Source: Verrucomicrobiota bacterium
Lineage (GTDB): Bacteria; Verrucomicrobiota; Verrucomicrobiia; Opitutales; Intestinicryptomonadaceae
Length of the DNA: 64,000 bases
Reading direction: 5' to 3'
Assembly: GCA_023450935.1 (NCBI GenBank)
Contig: JAEXGH010000008.1
Location: forward strand, 1 to 64,000
Shown here: positions 49,951-59,676 of the stretch, piece by piece
Position numbering within the stretch: position 1 is the stretch's first letter
Layout: every line of letters starts with the position of its first letter
The notes under the pieces: generated by a model
Database searches by the model: none
What the model was told of the DNA's origin: nothing
What the model saw: the letters and a program-made list of their open reading frames with translations, nothing else
Program-made: the position numbers and the translations under genes

Positions 49951-51015
49951 ATGGCGAATTTGTATCCAACGGTTGCCGTCGATGTGATGGGTTCCGATTT
50001 GGGCCCCGAGGAGCTTGTCCGCGGGGTTAAGGCGGTGCTTTCGGAAGACAGGGGCGATTACAGAATCGTCATTGTCGGCAACGAGGAAATTACCGTTCCG
50101 CTTATGTTGCGCCACGGCATACTCAAAGACAACCGCGTGAAAAGTTATAATGCAAAAGAGGTTATAACTATGGAGGAGAAGCCCATTCAGGCTCTCAAGC
50201 AGAAAAAAGACGCCTCCATGATGCGCGCAATAGAAATAGTCAAAATAGGCGCTGCCGACGCCGTTTTAAGTTGCGGCAACACGGGCGCGCTTATGGCGGG
50301 CGGCACTATTAAGCTTCGCACAATGCCGGGGATTGAGCGTCCCGCGCTTGGGACGGTTATTCCGGGGAAAAAGAAGAATTTTATAATGATTGATGTCGGC
50401 GCGTCGCCCGACCCCAAGCCCGAGAGCTTGGTTGACAACGCCATTTTGGGAGTCAACTACTGTAGAATCGCCCTCGGCACGAAGAATCCGAAAGTCGGTT
50501 TGTTAAGCAACGGCACTGAGGACGGCAAGGGCAATATGCTGGTCCAGACCGCCCATAGACTCTTCAAAGCCCAGCAGGGGGTAATAAACTACGGCGGGCT
50601 GCTCGAGGGGTTCAGCGTTTTCGACGGCGATTTCGACGTGGTTGTATGCGATGGCTTCACGGGCAATGTAGTGTTGAAGTCGCTTGAGGGGTCGGTCAGA
50701 ATGTTTAAAAGCATTTTGAAAGAGGAAATTTCCAAGTCTTGGCTGAGCAAATTCGGCATACTTTTGGCGATGGGCGCGTTCAGGGGAATGAAAAAACGCC
50801 TGCCGATAGACAAGTGGGCGGGCGCGCCGCTACTCGGCTTGAACGGCCTTGTTGTAAAGGCGCACGGCTCAAGCAACAGAAAACAGATTGCGGGGGCGTT
50901 GGAAATCACTTTGAAATGTCTGCGCAACCAGATGAACGACAAAATCAAAGCCGACATCTCCAAATTAGAAGAGATTGTAGAGGCAAACAAGCGCGCGGCT
51001 CTCGAAAACTCCTGA
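49951..51015 (+). CDS. plsX: Phosphate acyltransferase PlsX
   Basis: 354-residue enzyme making acyl-phosphate from acyl-ACP for phospholipid synthesis, associated with the membrane surface. VAVDVMGSDLGPEE at the start, SCGNTGALMAGG, then GFTGNVVLKSLEG are family segments. It follows rpmF by 82 bp and ends at a clear terminator. A GGAG site precedes the ATG. Confidence 0.94.
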   Translation: MANLYPTVAVDVMGSDLGPEELVRGVKAVLSEDRGDYRIVIVGNEEITVPLMLRHGILKDNRVKSYNAKEVITMEEKPIQALKQKKDASMMRAIEIVKIGAADAVLSCGNTGALMAGGTIKLRTMPGIERPALGTVIPGKKKNFIMIDVGASPDPKPESLVDNAILGVNYCRIALGTKNPKVGLLSNGTEDGKGNMLVQTAHRLFKAQQGVINYGGLLEGFSVFDGDFDVVVCDGFTGNVVLKSLEGSVRMFKSILKEEISKSWLSKFGILLAMGAFRGMKKRLPIDKWAGAPLLGLNGLVVKAHGSSNRKQIAGALEITLKCLRNQMNDKIKADISKLEEIVEANKRAALENS

Positions 51016-51042
51016 TTTTTGCGCACCTTAAAGCGTCGGCGT

Positions 51043-51067
51043 CCCCTTCCTAACGAAGGGGTTTTTT
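51043..51067 (+). terminator. Terminator after plsX
   Basis: Perfect 7-bp stem CCCCTTC/GAAGGGG, loop CTAAC, six T. It separates plsX from fabH, so fabH probably has its own promoter in the 170 bp between. Confidence 0.82.
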
Positions 51068-51240
51068 GTTTTTCCAAAGCGGCGCGGCGGGCGTTTTTGT
51101 CGGCGTTTGTCGGGCGTTTTCTTTCGGGAGAGGGTTTCGTTTTTTTCTTTCGGCGGCAGTTTTTAGTTCAACAAAAGAGAAAAAAAGGCTTTTGTTTTGT
51201 TGCAGAGGGGTTAGACTGCGTGGCTTAATTTTTTTTGACG

Positions 51241-52242
51241 ATGAATTTTGAGAAGCCGAAATCAATAATCGTGAAAGGAACGGGGGCGTATGTTCCCGAA
51301 CGCGTGGTAACGAATTTCGACATAGAAAAAATTGTCGAAACCTCGGACGAATGGATTTTCGAACGTTCGGGGATAAAACGCAGGCACTTCGCCGACAAGG
51401 AGGCGGCGTCGGATATGGCGTTGGAGGCGTCGAAGAAGGCTCTTGCCGACGCGGAAATGTCGGCGCAGGAAATCGACTTGGTGATAGTAACCACCGTTAC
51501 GCCCGACAAGCCTTTCCCCTCTACGGCGTGCCTTTTGCAGGCAAAGCTGGGAATCCGCAACAACATCCCGTGCTTCGACTTGGAGGCGGCGTGTTCGGGG
51601 TTCGTCTACGGAATGGAAGTGGCAACTTCCATGATGCAGTCGGGCAAGTATAAGAACGCGCTCGTGGTAAGCTCGGAGCGGCTGAATCCGCTTCTGGATT
51701 GGAGCGACCGCACAACGTGTTTCCTTTTCGGCGACGGCTGCGGAGCGGCAGTTCTTGGCTGCTCCGACGAAGAGGGCGTCGGGATTATCGGCAACGTTCT
51801 CGGCGCGGACGGGTCAAGCACTGCGGTTCTCGAAATTCCCGCGGGCGGCTCGTTTATGCCGACATCGCCCGAAACAGTGGCAAACAAGCTCCACTACATA
51901 AAAATGGACGGGCGCGAAATATTCAAAAACGCCGTCCGCATTATGCAGGAAAAGGCGTTGGACGTGCTCGGAATGTGCGGCGTAGCTCCCGAGCAAATTT
52001 CGCTGCTTATTCCGCATCAGGCGAACATAAGAATTATCGAAACCGTCGCAAAGCGCATAAAAATTCCGCGCGAAAAAGTCTACGTTAACATAGAGGAATA
52101 CGGCAATACTTCCTCAGCCTCAATCCCGATTGCCCTTGACGAAGCGCTGAAGCGCGGTCGCGTCAAGCGCGGCGACTACGTTCTGCTTGTGGCGTTCGGC
52201 GCGGGGTTGACGTGGGGCGCGACGCTTATTAAATGGCATTAG
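51241..52242 (+). CDS. fabH: Beta-ketoacyl-ACP synthase III
   Basis: 333-residue condensing enzyme that starts fatty acid chains from acyl-CoA and malonyl-ACP. Catalytic C118 in LEAACSGFVYG, His in IPHQANIRI, and Asn in EYGNTSSAS; DEWIFERSGIKRR is the N-terminal signature. I start at the ATG at 51241; a TTG two codons earlier is possible. A transporter gene follows after 18 bp. Confidence 0.95.
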   Translation: MNFEKPKSIIVKGTGAYVPERVVTNFDIEKIVETSDEWIFERSGIKRRHFADKEAASDMALEASKKALADAEMSAQEIDLVIVTTVTPDKPFPSTACLLQAKLGIRNNIPCFDLEAACSGFVYGMEVATSMMQSGKYKNALVVSSERLNPLLDWSDRTTCFLFGDGCGAAVLGCSDEEGVGIIGNVLGADGSSTAVLEIPAGGSFMPTSPETVANKLHYIKMDGREIFKNAVRIMQEKALDVLGMCGVAPEQISLLIPHQANIRIIETVAKRIKIPREKVYVNIEEYGNTSSASIPIALDEALKRGRVKRGDYVLLVAFGAGLTWGATLIKWH

Positions 52243-52260
52243 GTTTTGCCAGTTTATGAT

Positions 52261-53298
52261 ATGGAATTTCTTAAAAGAATAGGAATTGAGCCGTTTATAA
52301 TTGCGCTTGCCTCGGCGATATTCCTCGCGTGGCTCGACCCGGACATCGGGCGCGCGCGCGAACCCTTCGGCGTGGGCGACGTAGCCAACTGGGGCGTGAG
52401 CGTGATTTTCTTCTTCTACGGAATGCGCCTAAGCGGGGAGAAGTTGCTAAACGGTCTGAAAAATGTCCGCCTGCACCTTCTTGTGCATTTTTCAACGTTC
52501 GTGTTGTTTCCGTGCGTGGTGCTTGCGGCAATGGCGGTTTGCGGCGGTTTTTCCGCCACGGGCAACGCATATTACCTGTGGATAGGAACGTTCTTTTTGG
52601 CGACGCTGCCGTCCACGGTGTCGTCGTCGGTTGTCATGGTTTCGATAGCGGGGGGGAATCTGCCGGCAGCCATATTCAACGCGAGCGTTTCAAGCCTGAT
52701 GGGCGTTTTCATAACGCCCGTCTGGATGGGGCTTTTCCTGAAGGACATAGAGGGCGCAAACAACCTTTCGAACGTTCTGGCGAGCCTGATTTTTCAGGTT
52801 CTCGTGCCCGTGGTTGCCGGTTTTTTACTCAATCCGAAGTTCGGTTGGTTCGCCGAAAAGCACAGGAAAACTCTGCGGTTTTTCGACGAAAGCGTGATTG
52901 TGCTGATTGTGTATTCGTCGTTTTGCGACTCGTTTTTTAAAAAGATGTTCGACGGCTTTCCGTTCGAAACAATACTGTTACTTTCGGTTTGCATGATTGC
53001 GCTGTTTCTTGCGGCAATGACGGTAATCTACTGGATTTGCCGCCTTATGAATTTCTGCGACGAAGACGCCGTTACGGCGGTTTTTTGCGGTTCCAAAAAA
53101 TCGCTTGTGCACGGTTCGGTGATGAGCAGCGTGCTTTTCGGCTCGAGCGCGGCGACCGGAATAATCCTGTTGCCGACTATGCTTTACCACGCCTTTCAGC
53201 TGATAATAGTTTCGGTCATCGCCAAAAAGATTGCCGAAATAAGAGTCAAAAAAGAGGGCGTGGAACAAAAAATAAATAAAAGAGCAAAAAAAGCTTGA
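52261..53298 (+). CDS. SBF-like (bile acid:sodium symporter family) transporter
   Basis: 345-residue integral membrane protein with about nine to ten hydrophobic segments, of the SBF-like/YfeH group distantly related to bile acid:sodium symporters. Marks: VSVIFFFYGMRLSGEKL (about 50-66), TLPSTVSSSVVMVSIAGGN (two-helix crossover) and a later GSKKSLVHGSVMSSVLFG. The substrate is unknown; an organic anion is likely. I use the ATG at 52261; a TTG at 52246 is the upstream alternative. The tail is Lys-rich. Confidence 0.85.
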   Translation: MEFLKRIGIEPFIIALASAIFLAWLDPDIGRAREPFGVGDVANWGVSVIFFFYGMRLSGEKLLNGLKNVRLHLLVHFSTFVLFPCVVLAAMAVCGGFSATGNAYYLWIGTFFLATLPSTVSSSVVMVSIAGGNLPAAIFNASVSSLMGVFITPVWMGLFLKDIEGANNLSNVLASLIFQVLVPVVAGFLLNPKFGWFAEKHRKTLRFFDESVIVLIVYSSFCDSFFKKMFDGFPFETILLLSVCMIALFLAAMTVIYWICRLMNFCDEDAVTAVFCGSKKSLVHGSVMSSVLFGSSAATGIILLPTMLYHAFQLIIVSVIAKKIAEIRVKKEGVEQKINKRAKKA

Positions 53299-53322
53299 CG
53301 AAGGGGGGGCAAATCGTAAATT
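53295..53322 (+). promoter_or_regulatory. Promoter of rplM-rpsI
   Basis: TTGACG (53295-53300), 16-base spacer, TAAATT (53317-53322). Predicted start near 53329, about 15 bases before the rplM ATG. It overlaps the stop region of the SBF-like gene. Confidence 0.45.
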
Positions 53323-53343
53323 TCTTAATTTTTCTTTAGATAG

Positions 53344-53769
53344 ATGAATACAACAATAGCAAAGAAACAGGAACAGAAGCAGTGGTTTGTCGTTGACGCG
53401 ACGGATCAGGTACTCGGTCGTCTTGCGGTTAAAATCGCCAATGTATTGCGCGGCCGTCATAAGGCAATTTATACTCCGAACACGGATTGCGGCGATCATG
53501 TGGTTGTAATCAACGCTGAAAAAGTTCGCGTAACGGGCAAAAAAGAAGAACGCAAAGAATACATGTTCTACAGCGGTTTCGTGGGCGGCGAAAAGTATGT
53601 GAAGCTTTCCGATATGCGCGTGCGCAGGCCCGAACACCTCATAGAAGCGGCAGTCAAGGGCATGTTGCCCTCGAACAAGCTTGCAAGGGACATGTTCTTG
53701 AAACTGCACGTCTACGCCGGTGCGGAACACCCGCATACAGCCCAGCAACCGAAACCGTTTAACTTCTAA
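53344..53769 (+). CDS. rplM: 50S ribosomal protein L13
   Basis: 141-residue L13. WFVVDATDQVLGRLAVKIANVLRG at the start, VRRPEHLIEAAVKGMLPSNKL in the second half. Cotranscribed with rpsI, 8 bp downstream, the conserved pair in bacteria. Confidence 0.96.
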   Translation: MNTTIAKKQEQKQWFVVDATDQVLGRLAVKIANVLRGRHKAIYTPNTDCGDHVVVINAEKVRVTGKKEERKEYMFYSGFVGGEKYVKLSDMRVRRPEHLIEAAVKGMLPSNKLARDMFLKLHVYAGAEHPHTAQQPKPFNF

Positions 53770-53777
53770 TAAGCAAA

Positions 53778-54167
53778 ATGAGCGATATATTTGTATCAGT
53801 AGGCCGCCGCAAAACCTCCGTGGCAAGAGTCCGCCTTACAAAGGGCGAAGGCAAGCTTGTCGTCAACAACAAGCCCATTGAAGAATACTGCTACACCGAC
53901 CAGTTGTCGATGTTGGCGTTGCGTCCGTTGGTCGCCACTTCAATGCGCAATGCCGTTGACGCATTCATCAAGGTCGAAGGCGGCGGGCCGGTCGGTCAGG
54001 CGGGCGCAATCAGCCACGGTTTGGCGAGAGCTTTGGAAAAGATGGACTCCACTTTGAGAGCCGCGTTGAAGAAAGACGGTTTGATGACCAGAGACCCGCG
54101 TTCCAAGGAACGTAAGAAGCCTGGTCAGCCGGGTGCTCGTAGACGCTTCCAGTTCTCAAAACGTTAA
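53778..54167 (+). CDS. rpsI: 30S ribosomal protein S9
   Basis: 129-residue S9 with the C-terminal basic tail that reaches the P site, ending GARRRFQFSKR. GRRKTSVARVRL near the start and ISHGLARAL are typical. Followed by a terminator at 54193. Confidence 0.96.
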   Translation: MSDIFVSVGRRKTSVARVRLTKGEGKLVVNNKPIEEYCYTDQLSMLALRPLVATSMRNAVDAFIKVEGGGPVGQAGAISHGLARALEKMDSTLRAALKKDGLMTRDPRSKERKKPGQPGARRRFQFSKR

Positions 54168-54192
54168 TTCGTTTTCGGACATTTCTCACTGG

Positions 54193-54222
54193 AGCCCTTC
54201 CGCGAGTGCGGAGGGGCTTTTA
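54193..54222 (+). terminator. Terminator after rpsI
   Basis: 11-bp stem AGCCCTTCCGC/GCGGAGGGGCT with one G-T wobble, loop GAGT, then TTTTA. It separates the ribosomal pair from the arg row. Confidence 0.8.
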
Positions 54223-54253
54223 TGCTTTTTGGGAATATTTCAAAAGGATTTTT

Positions 54254-55285
54254 ATGAAAACAAAAATAGGTATTGTCGGCGCGTCGGGATACGCGGGTAT
54301 TGAAATAGTGAAACTCATTGCCCGCCACCCCAATGTGGAGTTGGGTTGTGTTACTTCCAGAAGCCTCGCAGGAACGCCCGTGGCGGAAAATATGCCCGCT
54401 CTCAGGCATTTGTTGCCCGCCGATTTGTGTTTCGAACAGTCCACGCCCGAAGGCTGCGCCGCAAAGCAGGACATCTCGGTCTGGTTTTTGGCTTTGCCGC
54501 ACGGAGCGGCCGCCGAATACGCGCGCGCGCTGGTTGCCGCGGGCAAAAAAGTGCTTGATTTGTCAGCCGACTTCCGCCTGCATTCGCTTGAAATCTACAA
54601 AGAATACTACAAACAGGAGCACAACGCCCCCGAGCTTTTGAAGCTGGGCAAATACGTCATAGCGGAGCTTTTCCCCGTGTCGGGGGACGACAAGCTCATA
54701 GCCTGCGCGGGTTGCTATCCCACAAGCATTCTGCTCCCGCTCATTCCGCTTATGCGCGAGAGGGCGGTCGGCACGGAACACATTGTAATCGACTCCTACA
54801 GCGGAGTTTCGGGCGCGGGCAAGAAGGGCGACTTGGCATACGCCTATTGCGAGCGCAACGAGAGCGCGAAGGCATACGGCCTGCCGAAACACCGCCACAA
54901 TTCGGAAATAGAAGAGGAGCTTTCAATAGCCGCGGGCGAAAACGTGATTGTCCAGTTCAATCCGCACCTCGCGCCGATGAGCAGGGGAATTTCGACTACA
55001 ATCACAATCCCCGCCAAGTTCGAAGGCGTCGAAAAGGTCTACGAAATCTGGAACAAATACTATGCGAATAGACCTTTTGTAAAAATCCTCAAAAGCGGCG
55101 TGTTCCCCGACACTTTGCACGTCAACGGGACGAACCGTTGCGACATTTCCGCAGTGTTCGACCCGCGCACAAAGAACCTTGTCATTTGCAGCGTAATCGA
55201 CAATATCGTCAAGGGCGCGAGCGGGCAGGCGGTTCAGATAATGAATTTGATGATGGGTTTCGACGAAACGGCGGGCCTGTTGTGA
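54254..55285 (+). CDS. argC: N-acetyl-gamma-glutamyl-phosphate reductase
   Basis: Third step of arginine synthesis: NADPH reduction of acetylglutamyl phosphate. 343 residues. Rossmann start IGIVGASGYAGIE, catalytic C154 in ACAGCYPTS, His in KHRHNSEI and PHLAPMSRGI. An AAAGGA site precedes the ATG at 54254. First of the argC-J-B-D-F-G row; argH and a separate argA are not in the window. Confidence 0.96.
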   Translation: MKTKIGIVGASGYAGIEIVKLIARHPNVELGCVTSRSLAGTPVAENMPALRHLLPADLCFEQSTPEGCAAKQDISVWFLALPHGAAAEYARALVAAGKKVLDLSADFRLHSLEIYKEYYKQEHNAPELLKLGKYVIAELFPVSGDDKLIACAGCYPTSILLPLIPLMRERAVGTEHIVIDSYSGVSGAGKKGDLAYAYCERNESAKAYGLPKHRHNSEIEEELSIAAGENVIVQFNPHLAPMSRGISTTITIPAKFEGVEKVYEIWNKYYANRPFVKILKSGVFPDTLHVNGTNRCDISAVFDPRTKNLVICSVIDNIVKGASGQAVQIMNLMMGFDETAGLL

Positions 55286-55308
55286 TGTAATTTAAAAAAG
55301 GCAAAAAA

Positions 55309-56544
55309 ATGAAAAAGAATTATACAATCGACGTCCGTGATGACGCAATCGGCGTATGCGCGGTGCAGGGCTTCAAAGCGGGAGCGGCGGCGGCGGATAT
55401 CCGCAACAAAAACGATTTCGAAAGGCTCGATACGGCAGTCGTCGTTTCCGATGTTCTGGCTACGGCGGCCGGCGTATTCACAACAAACGACGTCAAAGCA
55501 GCTCCCGTTTTGACCGACATTTCCAACCTCGAACGTTCCACGAAAGTTCGCGCAATTGTCGCCAACAGCGGCAATGCCAACGCATGCACGGGCGACAGGG
55601 GCATGGACGACGCCCGCAACACCTGTAAATATCTCGCCGAAAAATTGGGCGTGGAGCAGCAGCAGATTTTGGTTTGCTCAACGGGCAGAATCGGCGAATT
55701 TATGCCGATGCAAAAACTTCAGAACGGCATCGATGCGGCTCTCGGGGGTTTGGCGGACACGGAGGACGCCTCTCGGGCGGCTTCGCGCGCCATCATGACT
55801 TCCGACACTCGCCCGAAGACGGTGGAAGTCAATGTCGAATTCCACGGCAAAAAACTCAAAATAGCGGGAATGGCGAAGGGAGCGGGAATGATTGAGCCGA
55901 ATATGGCCACAATGCTCGCGTTCATTGTAAGCGACGCAAAAATATCGCAGAGCCTCCTGAAAGAGTGCCTGAAATTCGCCGCAAACAAGTCGTTCAACAG
56001 AATCACCGTAGACGGCGACATGAGCACCAACGACACCGTCTTGTGCCTGTGCAACGGTATGGGGGCGGAGGTTTCCGAAAACGACGCCGACTCAATAATG
56101 GCTTTCCGTCAGGGGTTGCTTGAGGCCTCGCGCGCGCTTGCCCGAAAAATCGTCGGCGACGGCGAAAAAATCACGAAAGTGGTTGAAGTGAACGTGCTCG
56201 GGGCAAGAACCGAAGAGCAGGCGGAGAAAATCTGCCGCAGCATAGGCAATTCGCTTTTGGTGAAGTCCTCATGGTTCGGCGAAGATCCCAACTGGGGGCG
56301 CATTACCGACTCCGCCGGCTACGCGCGCACGGGAATTGTTCTGGAAAAAATCGACCTCGACTACGACGGCATTCCCGTCCTCAAGGCGGGGCAGCCCGTC
56401 GCCGAAAACAAGCCTCTCTGGAAACAGGCGGTCTCGAAGAAAACGTTTTCGATAAACCTGAATCTGAATCTGGGCACGGCTTCGGAGTCGATTTTGGCGG
56501 CCGACCTCACCGAAGGCTACGTCAATTTCAACAAGGGCGAGTAG
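55309..56544 (+). CDS. argJ: Glutamate N-acetyltransferase / ornithine acetyltransferase
   Basis: 411-residue ArgJ that recycles acetyl from N-acetylornithine to glutamate and may also use acetyl-CoA. It cleaves itself before Thr201 in GAGMIEPNMATMLAF, forming alpha and beta chains. Its presence next to argB and argD indicates the cyclic arginine pathway. argB follows 1 bp after. Confidence 0.95.
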   Translation: MKKNYTIDVRDDAIGVCAVQGFKAGAAAADIRNKNDFERLDTAVVVSDVLATAAGVFTTNDVKAAPVLTDISNLERSTKVRAIVANSGNANACTGDRGMDDARNTCKYLAEKLGVEQQQILVCSTGRIGEFMPMQKLQNGIDAALGGLADTEDASRAASRAIMTSDTRPKTVEVNVEFHGKKLKIAGMAKGAGMIEPNMATMLAFIVSDAKISQSLLKECLKFAANKSFNRITVDGDMSTNDTVLCLCNGMGAEVSENDADSIMAFRQGLLEASRALARKIVGDGEKITKVVEVNVLGARTEEQAEKICRSIGNSLLVKSSWFGEDPNWGRITDSAGYARTGIVLEKIDLDYDGIPVLKAGQPVAENKPLWKQAVSKKTFSINLNLNLGTASESILAADLTEGYVNFNKGE

Positions 56545-56545
56545 T

Positions 56546-57448
56546 ATGGACATCGACGAAATCACGAAAAAAGCCGACGTCCTCATAGAGGCGTTGCCGT
56601 ATGTGCGCCGCTTCCACGGCGCGGTGTTCGTTGTAAAATACGGCGGAGCGTTTATGGACGATCCCAACCCCGAAATCCGCGCGCGCGTTGCCCGCGACAT
56701 CGCTTTCTTGGCGGCTGTGGGCATAAACGTGGTGGTAGTTCACGGCGGCGGCAAGGCAATCAGCCGCGCAATGGCGGGAAGCGGGCTCAAGCCCGAGTTC
56801 AAAAACGGCATGCGCGTAACGGATGAAAAAACGGTGAAAATAGTCGAAAAAGTCCTCAATGAAGACGTAAACCGCGAAATCTGCCAAATGCTCGCAGCTC
56901 AGGGTTGCGACGCCGTTTCGGTGCGCGGCAACGACGTTTTCAAGTGCAAAAAACACTCGCCCGTTGACGAAAACGGCAACTTGCTCGACATCGGCTATGT
57001 GGGCGAAGTTGACGGCGTCGATACCGCGGCAATAGAAAAACTTTTGGCGGAGGGCAAAACCCCCGTAATCTCTCCGATTGCAATCGGGCGCGACGACAAC
57101 CACGCATACAACACGAACGCCGACGTCGCCGCGGCGGCCGCCGCCGGCGCGCTGAAGGCGTTGCGCTTGGTATTCCTCTGCGATGTTCCCGGTCTTATGC
57201 GCGACCCGAAAGACCGCTCGACGCTCATCTCGCACCTGCCCGTTACGGAGGTGGAAAAACTCAAGCGCGAAGGCATTATCGGCGGCGGAATGATTCCCAA
57301 AGTCGATAGCGGCGTTCGCGCAATAGAAAACGGCGTCCACAGAATACACTTTATAGACGGATATATGCCGCACAGCCTGCTGCTGGAAATCTTCACCGAC
57401 ACGGGTATCGGCACTGAAATCGTCAATCCCGCGGTTGTGAACAAATAA
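56546..57448 (+). CDS. argB: Acetylglutamate kinase
   Basis: 300-residue amino acid kinase that phosphorylates N-acetylglutamate. VVKYGGAFMDD near residue 32 gives the nucleotide Lys and Gly; VVVVHGGGKAISRAM, RGNDV and FLCDVPGLM are further family segments. An N-terminal extension helix (1-30) is present, as in arginine-feedback-inhibited hexameric forms, so end-product inhibition is possible. Confidence 0.95.
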   Translation: MDIDEITKKADVLIEALPYVRRFHGAVFVVKYGGAFMDDPNPEIRARVARDIAFLAAVGINVVVVHGGGKAISRAMAGSGLKPEFKNGMRVTDEKTVKIVEKVLNEDVNREICQMLAAQGCDAVSVRGNDVFKCKKHSPVDENGNLLDIGYVGEVDGVDTAAIEKLLAEGKTPVISPIAIGRDDNHAYNTNADVAAAAAAGALKALRLVFLCDVPGLMRDPKDRSTLISHLPVTEVEKLKREGIIGGGMIPKVDSGVRAIENGVHRIHFIDGYMPHSLLLEIFTDTGIGTEIVNPAVVNK

Positions 57449-57458
57449 ATTAATCGAA

Positions 57459-58655
57459 ATGACGACTCTTGAAAAAGCCAAAAAATACGCAATGCCTAAC
57501 TTCGGCGAAAGAGACTTTGTGGTCTCGTCGGGGAAGGGCAGCTATGTGTTCGACGAAAACGGCGCAAAGTATCTCGACTTCGGCGCGGGAATCGCGGTTG
57601 TGAGCCTCGGACACGCCAACCCGCGCTGGGTGAAGGCGGTCGCCACGCAGGCGGCTACGCTTGCGCATTGCAGCAATCTTTATCTTACAAAACCCAACGC
57701 CGACTTGTGCGAATCGCTCGTAAAGCGCATCGGCGCGGGCAAGGTTTTGATGTGCAACAGCGGCACGGAGGCCAACGAGGGGCTCATCAAGGCGGCGCGC
57801 CTGCACGGCTGCGCGGTCTCGGGCAAAGAGGGCGCAAAGGCGCGAATAATCACGGCGGTAAACGGCTTCCACGGAAGGACGCTCGGGGCGGTCGCCGCCA
57901 CTGCGCAGAAGAAAATCCAGCACGGGTTCGCGCCCATTTTGCAGGGTTTTTCATACGGCGAATTCAACAAACTCGAAAGCTTTGAAAAACTCATGGGCGA
58001 CGATGTCGCGGCGATTCTTGTCGAGCCCGTTCAGGGCGAAAGCGGCGTTACCCCCGCAACAAAGGAATTTTTGAAAGGCTTGCGCGCTCTCTGCGACAAA
58101 TACAACGCAATGCTGCTTTTCGACGAAGTCCAATGCGGCGTTGCGCGTTCGGGCAAATTCTTGGCGTGCCAGAAATTCGGCGTCAAGCCCGACGGCGTTT
58201 CTTTGGCAAAGGGGCTGGCGGGCGGCTTCCCGATAGGCGCAATATGGCTTGCAAAGCCGTTTCAAGACCTGTTCACTGCGGGGACGCACGGCACAACTTT
58301 CGGCGGAAACCCGCTCGCCTGCGCGGCCGCGTTGGCGACTTTGGCGGAAATCGACTCCAAAAAGCTCGCCGATAACGCAACAAAGATGGGTGCGAAGCTG
58401 TCGAAAGGGCTTTCGGCGATTGTCAAAAAATATCCCGAAAAACTCGCAACCGAACGCGGACTCGGGCTTATGCGCGCCGCAATTTTCACCGAAAAATACA
58501 AGAATACCGACGTCTGCGCGGCGTTGCGCCGCAACGGGCTTCTGCTTATCCCCTCGGGCGCGAACGGGTTGCGCTTCCTTCCCCCGCTGAACGTTTCGGC
58601 GGCGGAAGTGGACAAGGCTTTGAAAATTTTCGAAAAAACAGTTGAAAGGATATAA
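57459..58655 (+). CDS. argD: Acetylornithine aminotransferase
   Basis: PLP enzyme (class III, 398 residues) converting N-acetylglutamate semialdehyde to acetylornithine. PLP Lys in SLAKGLAGGFPIGA; LLFDEVQCG binds the cofactor ring; NSGTEANE and HGTTFGGNPLACA are also conserved. argF follows 2 bp after. Confidence 0.95.
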   Translation: MTTLEKAKKYAMPNFGERDFVVSSGKGSYVFDENGAKYLDFGAGIAVVSLGHANPRWVKAVATQAATLAHCSNLYLTKPNADLCESLVKRIGAGKVLMCNSGTEANEGLIKAARLHGCAVSGKEGAKARIITAVNGFHGRTLGAVAATAQKKIQHGFAPILQGFSYGEFNKLESFEKLMGDDVAAILVEPVQGESGVTPATKEFLKGLRALCDKYNAMLLFDEVQCGVARSGKFLACQKFGVKPDGVSLAKGLAGGFPIGAIWLAKPFQDLFTAGTHGTTFGGNPLACAAALATLAEIDSKKLADNATKMGAKLSKGLSAIVKKYPEKLATERGLGLMRAAIFTEKYKNTDVCAALRRNGLLLIPSGANGLRFLPPLNVSAAEVDKALKIFEKTVERI

Positions 58656-58657
58656 CG

Positions 58658-59614
58658 ATGGTTCGTTCATTTCTAAGAGATACGGATTTTACGCCGCAGG
58701 AGGCTACGGAAGTGTTCAACCTTGCCGCGCGCTACAAGGCGACGCGTTCGGCGGGGGTAATCGACGTTCTCAAAGGCGAAAGCTGGGGCGTGTTGTTCTT
58801 CAAAAAGAGCACGCGCACAAGGCTCTCTTTTGAGGCGGGGCTTTACGAGCTCGGCGCGCACGCAATGGTCATGAATTCAAACGACCTTCAGATTTCGCGC
58901 GGCGAAACAATAGAAGATACCGCCCGCATTATGGGCAGATTCCTCCACGGAATAGTAATCAGAACGTTCGAGCAGGAAATTGTGGAGAAGTTCGCGAAGT
59001 ATTCGGGGCGTCCCGTGGTAAACGCGCTCACCGACCTGCTGCATCCGTGCCAAACGTATACGGATATGTTCACGATGATGGAGTATTTCAGCGACGGCGC
59101 GCCGAATCCCGAATCAATCAAGGGCAGAAAGCTCGTGTTCTTCGGCGACACCGCGTGCAATATGGCGTATTCGCTGGCGTTGTCGGGGGCTATGTGCGGC
59201 GTTGAGGTAGTTCTTTGCGGCCCGAAGCAATTCAAGCCCGCGCCCGTTTTGGACACGCTCTTTAAAGACGCAAACCTTGCGCCCACTTGGTCTTTTACTT
59301 CAGATCCCATGGAGGCCGCCCGCAATGCCGACGTTCTCTACACCGACGTCTGGGTGAGCATGGGCAAAGAGGACGAAAAAGCCGAGCGCATCAAAACGAT
59401 GTCGCCGTATCAGGTCAACAACGCGCTGTTCAAGGCGGCGAAAAAAGACGCCGTGTTTATGCACTGTCTGCCCGCTCACTCGGGCGAGGAAGTCGCGCAG
59501 GAGGTTCTCGACAGCCCGCGCAGCATAATCTTCGACGAAGCCGAAAACCGCCTGCACGTCCAGAAGGCGATAGTCAGCTACTTGGTAAACAAAAATCGCC
59601 AACTCGGCAAGTAA
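58658..59614 (+). CDS. argF: Ornithine carbamoyltransferase
   Basis: 318-residue enzyme forming citrulline from ornithine and carbamoyl phosphate. The carbamoyl-phosphate motif is STRTRLSFE; the ornithine-side HCLPAHSGEE motif carries the catalytic Cys. These fit the ordinary ornithine enzyme rather than the N-acetylornithine or N-succinylornithine form found in Bacteroidetes. It starts 2 bp after argD; argG follows after 62 bp. Confidence 0.94.
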   Translation: MVRSFLRDTDFTPQEATEVFNLAARYKATRSAGVIDVLKGESWGVLFFKKSTRTRLSFEAGLYELGAHAMVMNSNDLQISRGETIEDTARIMGRFLHGIVIRTFEQEIVEKFAKYSGRPVVNALTDLLHPCQTYTDMFTMMEYFSDGAPNPESIKGRKLVFFGDTACNMAYSLALSGAMCGVEVVLCGPKQFKPAPVLDTLFKDANLAPTWSFTSDPMEAARNADVLYTDVWVSMGKEDEKAERIKTMSPYQVNNALFKAAKKDAVFMHCLPAHSGEEVAQEVLDSPRSIIFDEAENRLHVQKAIVSYLVNKNRQLGK

Positions 59615-59676
59615 TGCTGGACAACGGCAAAAGTATTGTTAACATGCCCAAATACCAAACTTTTTAAGGAGAAATA

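Noticed and set aside
58658..59614. N-acetylornithine carbamoyltransferase
   Set aside because: The carbamoyl-phosphate motif STRTR and HCLPAH fit ordinary ornithine carbamoyltransferase, and argJ is present to deacetylate acetylornithine.
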